From Steromphala cineraria (lineage: Eukaryota > Mollusca > Gastropoda > Trochida > Trochidae): a DNA stretch of 64,000 bases. Positions 44,605 to 54,600 of the stretch are shown one piece after another. Position numbers and translations under genes: made by a program. Below the pieces are notes generated by a model, which was given only the letters and a program-made list of their open reading frames with translations, was not told where the DNA came from and ran no database searches. The stretch's first letter is position 1. The number at the start of each line of letters is the position of its first letter. The stretch is from assembly GCA_916613615.1 (NCBI GenBank), contig OU744737.1, positions 5,290,001 to 5,354,000 of the forward strand. Direction: 5' to 3'.

Positions 44605-46670
44605 ACTACTATTCTTCCGAGTTTGAAATCAGCATTTTCGAAAGAGGTTAGCACATCATAGAATCCCTTTTTACCCATTATCAATTTAAAAAATAGTTCG
44701 ATTTATAATTATATTATTGCTTAAGAATGACTATAAGTGGATTTTTTTTCTCATAATTCTGATTGCTTAATCTTATAAGTAAATTTACACTCAGTAGCCT
44801 ACTTGCAAATTGGTTCGACCAAGGGTGAGCTATGAAAATCCTTGGCTTGACGATTTGATTCATCGTGGCCCGACTAAATATTTAGTGAGGGTTATTGTCC
44901 GTGCGTCATTTAGATTAAATCATACCTTGATTTCACAGATTATTCTCAATATGATTTTTATTTCGGTTTGTTTTTAATAACAATTGTTAATGAACGCTGT
45001 CGGTTTTAAAAAAAATTGATGTGTTGAAAAACTATTTAACAAACTGGTAACTAATTATCTAAATGCAGGGGCGGATCATAAATTTTCTCTTGGTTGTTCA
45101 CCACTGCAAATCATTACGTTAAGATTAAATGTAGATGTGTGTGCTAAATTTGGATTTCGCAGCTGCTCTCTACTTTCATTTTAAACTTTTCACCATGAAT
45201 GAGAAAACAGTATTTCATATAGTTGGAACTCTCTTGGGAGAGGTACGCATCCCCGTATCCATTTATGGATCCGCCAATGGATATGGACTGAACAGAGAAT
45301 GCTTCTTTGCCACTCCAAATACATTAAGACCGAGAGTTCAGTATTTGTTAATAGGCTTACTGTCGAAAGTGTGACTTTAAGTAATAAACCTGGTAATCCC
45401 ATATTTTTTAGATTGTTTCTTTGCAAACCTCGCACATGATTCGTAAAACTTACTAAACACCTGATTTCATGTTCCTATTGTTATAATAAGTCATTATAAT
45501 TAATGTATCAAGATACGTTAAACATAATCTTCATGCTTGTTAAATTGAAATCGGTGTATATAATTATATTAAAGACGTTAATAAGATTAGCCGATAATTA
45601 TTTTCGGACAATATTTTTTTTTTTAGAAAGTAATCTTACGAAAAGATATCAGTACGAAAATATTTCCTTACGAAAATACCTCAAATTGCTTTTTGTCGGG
45701 TTAACCTTTCCTTTTAACATATTACATATTTATAAATTAGCGCTACAATGTCTGAGCGTAAACGTGAAAATCTGACATTTGTTTGAATTGAATATAAACA
45801 AAAATGCATGTATATAAATTAAAACTGACATAATGAAGATATTATCTGTTGTTTATGGTTTTTGTATCCCTGTTTTTAACCTTTGTTAATTGATATTAGT
45901 TGTATTGATAGTAGTATTGTTGTCATGCAAAACAACATGGCGTCATAACAAGGCAATGTAGCTCTTCGCTACTTTTTGCGTCGTAGTTTCGGTAACAAAT
46001 TACATGTCTTTATCATGCTTTTGTAATATAATCATTGAAAGTAGAAATCCAATAGCTTAAGAAAGAGTGTGATTGATCAATAACGATTTGCGTCCGGTTA
46101 AAATGCATTTTAGTTGAAATGAATATGAAATATTATCGACCACGATTTACACTCATTTCACTACAGTACAGAACCGGCCATATATCATATGTTCGGACAT
46201 TGACGTTTTTCTATAGACTTATACGTTAAATTAGAATTAATATTTTCAACTGAATCATCCCAGCTCGGTATTTTTGAAGCATTGAAATGTGTATGCATTT
46301 AAGAATGAAGCAAAACCATTATCAGGATTTTATTAATAGTGGTTATTGTGATTGAGACTCTTTATAAGTGTTTTATGATTATGCTAGATGCACTAGGAAG
46401 ATTGAGAATTTGAAGGGTTTGTTTCCATAATCCTGGCGATTATTCAAGGCAGGTGATTATTTATTTTAGCAAGGCTAAGAACCGGCGAGTAATCTAAAAT
46501 AAACAAAATTTTATTCAATTATTTTGTTCACTAAAGAGACACAAATTGTATTTAATTGTATCATTCTATTTAGATATTAAAGCTGTTGCTGAAACTAAAA
46601 ACAATTAATTCCCCCAAAAAGGATTGTCATGTTTTGTCGTTTTCTTCATTTACAAGCCGTGGCAGCACAG
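44605..46670. other. AT-rich intergenic DNA
   Basis: No exon recognised on either strand. Overlapping open frames at 45135-45435 are short, lack domain signals and run on both strands. Confidence 0.35.
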
Positions 46671-46675
46671 GAACC

Positions 46676-46775
46676 TGATATCGTAAATAAAATGTAGGTA
46701 AAACGTAGATAAAAAAGACCCACCCTGTTTTACCTACATTTTATATTTACATATTTACGATATCGGGTTCCTGTG
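46676..46775. mobile_element. 100-bp foldback element
   Basis: 'cacaggaacctgatatcgta' and 'tacgatatcgggttcctgtg' are the ends, with 'aatgtaggtaaaac' and 'gttttacctacatt' paired inside. An imperfect 8-bp flank match: CGTGGCAG versus CGTGGTAG. Confidence 0.65.
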
Positions 46776-46959
46776 CGTGGTAGTGAGTGAAGGTAAATAA
46801 ATGCTATGCCGTAAAGTTGACCAGTTTTGACGACAGTTATTCCAAGGAAAATTATTTTAAAAATGTTTTCCCTCATACAATTGATCTATTTCTGTATCAA
46901 GACTACAGTAAAGCCAGGATAAATTTTATATAAATGTATAAATTTTTAAATATTTCATA

Positions 46960-47070
46960 ATTTACCTTGACACGTCACGTGACTTCCCCGTCTTGTTTAC
47001 TTTTCCTACGTGTTAAAATATAGCTTACAGGACTACTGGAAAATTAAACTCTTTACAGCGAGGTGATGCC
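46960..47070 (+). promoter_or_regulatory. Candidate promoter with TCACGTGA and ETS-like site
   Basis: TCACGTGA at 46975-46982 is followed by 'cttcccc'. The downstream coding exon opens with a splice acceptor, so a non-coding first exon must lie upstream; 'cagcgag|gtgatg' at about 47063 could be its donor. Speculative. Confidence 0.2.
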
Positions 47071-47339
47071 AATAACTAGTACGCAGTGATAACTCATCGC
47101 CAGCCAGTACATGGCATTTTTTAAAAAAAATTAGGAGACCCCATTTGAAGGAACACTTAACATGTTTTCTATGATGAACTGCTTTTCCTACTCAACTGAC
47201 TTTAAATTAAGAAGAGCAACCAAATATTTTGCGCATTGCTTCTTACTTAAAGAACTGCCAAGTTATCATTAATACTTGCATCATGTGCCATTGAATTCGA
47301 TTATGACTTATTGTTCGAGCAATTATTTTAAAAAAATGA

Positions 47340-47795
47340 ACTTAATCATATCTGAAACTCAACCATTCATTCATTCATTCAAGTATTTCAATAATTTTCA
47401 CAAAGTCATTTATTCCACAAATTCATTCATTCACCCATAATTTTTCATTCATGTGCATTCATCCATTATTTATTCACTCATTCATCCATTATTTATTCAT
47501 TCATCCTTCATTCTTCACCCATTTGCTTTCTCATTGATCAATCCATCGATTGATATGGACATCCAATTATCCACCCAATCATCTGTCCTTCATTCATTTA
47601 TTCATTCAATGAGACAACGGCATAAGTGACCATTCATTTGTATATTGTTAGTTTGTTTGTTGTTCATTCATTCATTCATTCATTCATTCATTCATTCATT
47701 GAGACAACGCCATGGGTGACCATTCATTTGTTTATTGTTATTTTGTTTGTTGTTCATTCATTCATTCATTCATTCATTCTTTCATTCATTCTCTT
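47340..47795 (+). repeat. (CATT)n-rich microsatellite tract
   Basis: TTCATTCA-type repeats. Within it an 88-bp block ('gaccattcatttg', 'ttgtttgttgttcattc') is duplicated. It runs into the acceptor of the J-domain gene at 47802. Confidence 0.85.
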
Positions 47796-47802
47796 TTTCC
47801 AG

Positions 47803-48636
47803 ACTGACATGAAACAGCATGGGGTACAATGAGTAAGAACCACTTTGCAGTGCTTGGTTTGAAACCAGGGGCTACAGAAGATGAAATCAAAAAGTCTTTC
47901 CGCAGTCTCGCCAAGCAATGGCACCCAGACAAAAACAAGAACGCTGGAGCTGAAGAGAAATTCAAAGAGATCAGTGCTGCATATGACTTTCTTCAAAGCA
48001 AAGATCGACGTGAAATCTTACAACGAGATCTCAATAGAGAGAAGGAGCCAAAGAAAACTGAATCGTACACCTATTCCACCTTCAAGAGTACGTACACTGA
48101 AACCCCTAAGCCTAAGCCTAAGCCTAAGCCAGATAAGAAAGAAAACAAAGATCCAGGTAAGACCAAGAAAGATGATCACTGGACAAGCTCATTCTTTGGA
48201 AAGAATAAGCAAAAACGGAAACCAGAACAGAAAGAATGGAGCAAAGACTGGGAAGAAACACCCGGATATAAAGAAGAACGAAAGTCAAAGTTCGAAAGAC
48301 GTCCTCCAACCTTCTCAGATGCATTCAGATCTTTTGTGGATCATTTAGACTCAGAATTCGATACTTTCTTTGAATTTGAATCGGACTTTAAGGATCCTCT
48401 GTTTAACAGAGTTGATCCTTTTGCAGAGCTCTATGCTCAAGGAGCAGTCAGCACCGTTTACAAACCAAAGAAGAAGAAACCTCCATCGAAACCTCGGCAT
48501 GTGGCGCCTGAACGAGGGAAGGTCGAAGGATTGGACGAGGAATATCTGTTTTCTCCCCGACTAGGATCTCAGTCCAGAGAGTTCCAGTATGCTTCAGAGG
48601 AAAGTGATCTCTCGTCAGATGGGGAGTTTGGATATG
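47803..48636 (+). CDS. J-domain gene, first coding exon
   Basis: Coding from ATG 47829; acceptor 'ctctttttccag' at 47802, so 26 bp of 5' UTR precede. An upstream ATG at 47809 opens a 7-codon frame whose TGA (47830-47832) overlaps the main ATG. Encodes the J domain (NHFAVLGLKPGATEDEIKKS) and the charged linker. Donor 'tatg|gtaaga'. Confidence 0.92.
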
Positions 48637-51600
48637 GTAAGAAATAGAGAATATTATATGAGTGTCCATGACATACTATGTTTACGACACGAGTGGCTAA
48701 ATATTAGTATTTCCCGAGCGAGAGCGAGGGATATACTGATATTTAGGCATGAGTGTCGTAAACATAGTATGTCATCGGCACAAATATAATATTCTGTTTA
48801 TTATCGTAGCCTCCAAATTAAAGAAAATTTTCAAAAACCTACTTCTAAGCATAGGCGGAATAGCCGCCACCGGCCCATATAGATTGTGACATCATAGGTG
48901 AACCTAATGTCAAAGCATTGTTAATAATGTGACGTCACAATGTAAAAGTGATATTTTGCCCTAGGGCAACATATGAAAAATATGAACCTCGGTATGTCTG
49001 CCCTCTGAAAAATATGAACCTCGGTATGTCTGCCCTCGTAGGTAATAATACAGAGATATTCATAGCTTTTATCTGACAAATTTCCAGCTCATTCCACACT
49101 AGTAGATTCAGGTTTTTTAAAGGCATTTTACCTATTTGCAGGGTCACCTTATTTCATGTTGTTAAAGTGGTTTAAGTCTTCAAGTCATCATCCTGATAAA
49201 TCAACTTTCCGTATGTCTGTGTTGAGCTTCAACATATGCCCTGTTAACCGATGGGGCAAAACACTTGTGTCACTTCAAGCACACTAGCTAGCCAATTAGA
49301 TGGTATGCATTCAACAAAACAGCAAAAGCAGCATCCTGGGTAAAGAATTCATAACAGTGGATTCAAGTTAACCAATGCAAGAGTTATTTTGTTTCTCAAA
49401 CCCTGCTGTCACAGCTGCTGCTTAGCTTTTATATGATATCTACGACAGTCATTGCTTAATAAAAGTGTTTTTAGTTCATAGTTTGGCTGGAAACATGAGG
49501 CTATAAACAGTGTTGAGTAACTAGCAAGGCATTTTGACCGATGGATATCAGGGTTTTGTGTTGGAGCTAAACGTGGAGACATCATACACTGATGTGGCAT
49601 AACGTCAAATAATAACCCAAATGCTCACCCCAGGTATGAGAGCTGTAATTCAACCATCCAGGAATTGTTTTTAAATTTTAATTTTATCAGATAAAGGGTT
49701 AAAGGTTTTAATATTAAACTTTAGTTTCATCACTTAAAGAGTTTAAGGTTGAAATATTAAACTTTGTTTCTGTCATGAAAGACAAGTAACTTTATTGTAT
49801 AGATGCTGACAAAGCCGCTGCAAGAACACCATGCCAGTACTGTGGAAAACTGTTTCAAGCTTATAAGCTGGTGAGTTGCTTTCAATCATATCTCAGTTGT
49901 TGATTTAAAAAAAACCCAGCGCCTTGAGCAACCACGAGTGGTTGGATATGCGCGCTATATAAATATCCATATAATCCATATAATAATACAATATCTGAAA
50001 AGTTTAGTTCCGCTATGCATGATGGAAGACTACCCCTGAACAATTTAAAGAGTGAATTTTAATCCTTTGACTATCTACAAGTATTGAAATCAAATAAATG
50101 TATGTTTAATTGCTTTGCTCTTGCATTAAACTTGGTACAGTGGAAGGCACAATTACAGCTTGAAAAAAAATCAAAATGTAAATGTTGAGTGAGTTTTCAT
50201 CTGTTATGGATGTGAAAAATGCAAGTGCATATCTGACAACCCTTATATATATATAGACAATGCTTTTATATGACAGTTTGCCTATGACGTTTCCAGCACC
50301 GGCTTGTCCGTTTGTATTTAAAACTAGATTTTGAACATTTAATGATAAAGTGAAGATTATTCATGCCCATTACATACTATATTTATGATACTTGTGCCTA
50401 AATATCAGAATATCTGTTGCTCTTGTTGGGGAAATTCTTAAGTATTAAGGCACTTGTACAGTGTTTGAAATAGTTCCTACCGGCTTGTTGGAGAAGTGGT
50501 CAGCAAGCCCGGATTTAAGAGATACTAACTCACTGTCTTCACTCTTCACATTATCACACCCTGTAATTCGCTACTGCGTGAGGACGTTTGCTAGTTGCCG
50601 TTACGGTTTGCTATGCTTGAAGCAACGGCTCGCTATCACAATATCACTTTTCACAATGATGTATCGCTGCAGAAATTGTGTAAGTAAAGTCCCAATTTAA
50701 GCTTCTTTGACACATATTTGTCGTGATTTGGTAAAATATTAATTAACGATGAAGTTGACATAAAACACTTACCAAATGAAATAGGAATTATTAAAATATT
50801 CGATGTTATGTTGTATACTACCACTTGCAAGTGATGAAATGACTTGTTTTTATTGTCTAAAAAGCGTTCAATTCATGAACTAATGTGCCAATAGAAGATA
50901 AGTAATACTAACTGTATGTATGTAAGTTGGCATGGATAATTTATATTAAATAATGACAATATGAAGACATTTATAAATTAGACATGCAACGGTTGCTACA
51001 TGACGTGACAACGGTAGCTGGTGGTAATTCGTTCTTGGTGAAACGGTTTGCTAGCACTGTTTTACGGTTTGCTACAGCTACGGTTTGCTACAGCTATTAT
51101 TATGAAAATAGCAATCAGACAACTACAACAACTTCATTTGTCTTGCAGGGCCATGAAGTACAGGTGCCATGAGTGCCAAAAGTGACCTTTTTGATGTGAT
51201 AATCAAACATGGGGAGGTCAGAGACCTATAATAAACTTGAAAGCCCTGAATACGTACATTCCGTACGAGCATTTCAAGATGGAAGGTCTCCACCTGCTAA
51301 GAGATCTTCTCCGAAGGGCGATAACATGATCAAACTGGACCTTTCAGAAGCATATTTCAGCGTTCCAGTGGCCTCGCACCTGAAAAGGTTTCTCCGATTT
51401 CAGTGGAAGGGTTTCCGTTACCAATTCCGTTGTTTACCTTTCGGCCTGGCCCCGGCTCCAAGAGCATTCACGAAACTGCTTCGGCCTGTAGTGAGCCTAG
51501 CTCGACGTGCAGGAATTCGTCTGATTATCTATCTGGACGACATTATTTGTTCTGCGGAATCCCTAGAACTTCTGGTTCAACACAGGGACACTCTGCTCTT

Positions 51601-54600
51601 TCTACTTCGGGTCCTGGGTTTTGCGATCAATTGGAAGAAATCAGTTTTGTCTCCAACCCAGTCGATAACCTTCCTGAGATTTCTAGTGGATTCAAACTCC
51701 CTCACACTGATACTTCCACAAGAAAAGGTGGAGAATATTATCTCAACATGCCGTCTTTTCCTGAAGAAAAGACAAGTAAAAATCAGGCATCTAGCGAGTC
51801 TGATTGGAAAGCTGACAGCCTCCATACGGGCAATCATTCCAGCCCAGTTACACTGCCGTTATTTACAAATGCAATCAAGCCGCGAGCTGATGAGATCTCA
51901 GAGTTACGGGACAATGATGTCACTGCCAGACCCCTGTCTAAGAGAACTGGAATGGTGGATGAACAACCTGTCCAGTTTCAATGGCAAACCGATCTTTGTT
52001 GCTCATCCAGACAGTATTTACAGTCTTTACAGACGGATGCGTCAAAGATGGGGTGGGGGGCAATCTGCGGGACAATGTCCACAGGCGGCCGATGGTCAGA
52101 GGAAGAGCAGACCATGCATATCAATGCACTGGAGTTGAAAGCAGTGCACTTGGCTCTCCTTACCTTTTGCAAGGACAAGAAATACCTTTCCATACTGGTA
52201 CAGGTAGACAACCTAACAGTAATGTCATACATAAATCGGCTGGGAGGTACCAAATCTCAGACACTAATTCAGATTACAAAACTGATCTGGGAATTCTGTC
52301 TTCGAAACAATCTCTACCTTGCAGCAGTTTACCTGCCGGGGATAGAGAACATTCATGCGGACTGGGAGTCTCGACACTTCCAGGACTCGAGCGATTGGAA
52401 ATTGAACCAGACCTTGTTCTTGCAGTGCAACAGAACACTAGGCCTCGAGACTAACTTTCCAGATAAAACCCTTTTGCAGCTGGAAACCCGACCCCCTTGC
52501 GCAGTCGACAGATGCATTCCAAATTCCTTGGAACAAAGGAATACCTTACGCCTTCCCCCTTTTTCGCTGATAGGCATTTCTGTGAAAACTTGCTTAGTTT
52601 TATTGTTATTTGTGTCAACTTTCCTTTTACCTGAACCAGATCACTTCTGATTTCTGGTACCGGGCATGCCCGGACCATCCACGTGGTCGTTCGGCATGTT
52701 ATTATTATTGATGTTGTCATTTTCTGCAATGTTACACGATTACTTAACTGTTGTTTTTTGGAAATACCATAATGCCATCAGATACATACAATAATGCTTC
52801 AAATCAAATAACTATTTTGAATCCAATGAGATCTTTAATGTATTTTTACAAACTTTAGTAACCGTTTATGTCATATTGAGACGGCATAGCAAACCGTAAC
52901 ATACATCGTAGCAAACCGTACTTACGCACATGGCTTACCATTAGCAACCGTAGCATCAAAAGTACGAACTGTTTATGAGTTTTGGTCATTTCAGTCTTTG
53001 TCTGACATAGTGCGGCCAATGCAGTTAACAATCATGTTACAACAATATTTATTTGACTTAATTATATTGGTTGCAGTGTTTGTTACGACAAAATAACATG
53101 AAAATAAACAATTGAAATCGAAAATATCCTTACTGCTTGTAATAAATTTACAAGAAATTATTAAATTCACACTTAAAACAATATCTTAGAGCGCAAATAC
53201 ATTTTAAAAAACTATATCTTGATACTGGCAAACTTTCATTTACAAAAAACGAAGCTAATAAGGTGAAGATATGACATTATATACCTGTTTTGCGAAGCAG
53301 CCGATCTATGATTGTGATAGCGAGCCGTTGCTTCAAGCATAGCAAACCGTAACGGCAACTAGCAAACGTCCTCACGCAGTAGCGTATTACAGGGTGTGAT
53401 TATACTAATTAATGTTTGGGAGAGCTTGTTGATTTTTTCTAACCACGAGCCCTTCTTTCTTCATATTTCATAAACAAAGTATGTCATGGACACTCATAAT
53501 TGATAATTTTTATATCCACAGGCACACCATGAACAGACCTGTGGCAAGTTTGATCATGATTCGGATGGAGAACAAAACTTCTTTCCCCCGGGCTCAAGGA
53601 GGAAATCAACCGGGGACTGGCGGCAATCCAGCAACCAGTTACACAGCGAGATACGCAGGGCTAAACAAGCTGCACGAGCGAAAGCAGCAGAGGAGAAGTA
53701 TGGTGTGTGAATTATTATACCCTGGATATCCACTGCTTCATCTGGATACTTATCTGCAGGGATCTTACAATCACCTGATACTATTGATAATAATGATAAT
53801 AGCCTTCTTATACTGAGCATATATCCATGACAAAGCATGCTTAAGTAATAGTATGTTCGGTCACCGATTAACAAGTCCCCCTTGTTCAGGTACCCATTTG
53901 TAAAGCTGGGTGAACTGAGTGCAATGTGAATGAAGTGCTTTGCCCAAGGACACTACACAGCATATGGTCCAGGTCACAATATTTTTATCTCTCCACCAGG
54001 ATTCGAACCTGGGCCGTTGGTGTGAGAAGCATGCATGCTAACCACAACACTACTTTACTCCATAGCGTTTTCTTTCTATGTTGTACAGCATTGTTAAATG
54101 TACATTATTCAAGATATTATATATATTTATGTTACATTTTCAGCCAATGATATGCTACATATAAGGAACTCAAGCATGATATTTGATCAATGTGTACAAA
54201 ACAAAAAAGAACAAAAGAAATCCTTTTATATTATTTCAAACATTTTCTGACATGTGTAAACAATGAGTAATCAGTCGCAATATGACAGATACGAAAGTTT
54301 GAACCTTCATTACCCATTAGTTTTAGAGAACTTGTCAAGTGCATGCCTTCAGTGTCAATATTGATCATTTTTCAATCAGGTCTCATTAATCCTGACGTCA
54401 ATCCTTTCAGCAACAGTGTTTTGCAAGTGGTGTGGCCAGAGCTTCAGCAAATCAACCGCTGAACGTCATATAGCACTTTGTGAACGCTCAGCTAAACGAG
54501 GGGCAGGAAATGGCCGTACTGAGAAGGCAAAAGAGGTGAGACGTTTGCATGGACAGGGCTTTCAAGGGTCTTTTAGCTGTAGGACACTCATAACAAAATT

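Noticed and set aside
45135..45435. Overlapping open frames on both strands
   Set aside because: No motif, no splice context and opposing frames of equal length.
47881..48348. 155-codon open frame overlapping the J-domain exon
   Set aside because: A +1 frame shadow of a well-supported exon with a clear J domain.
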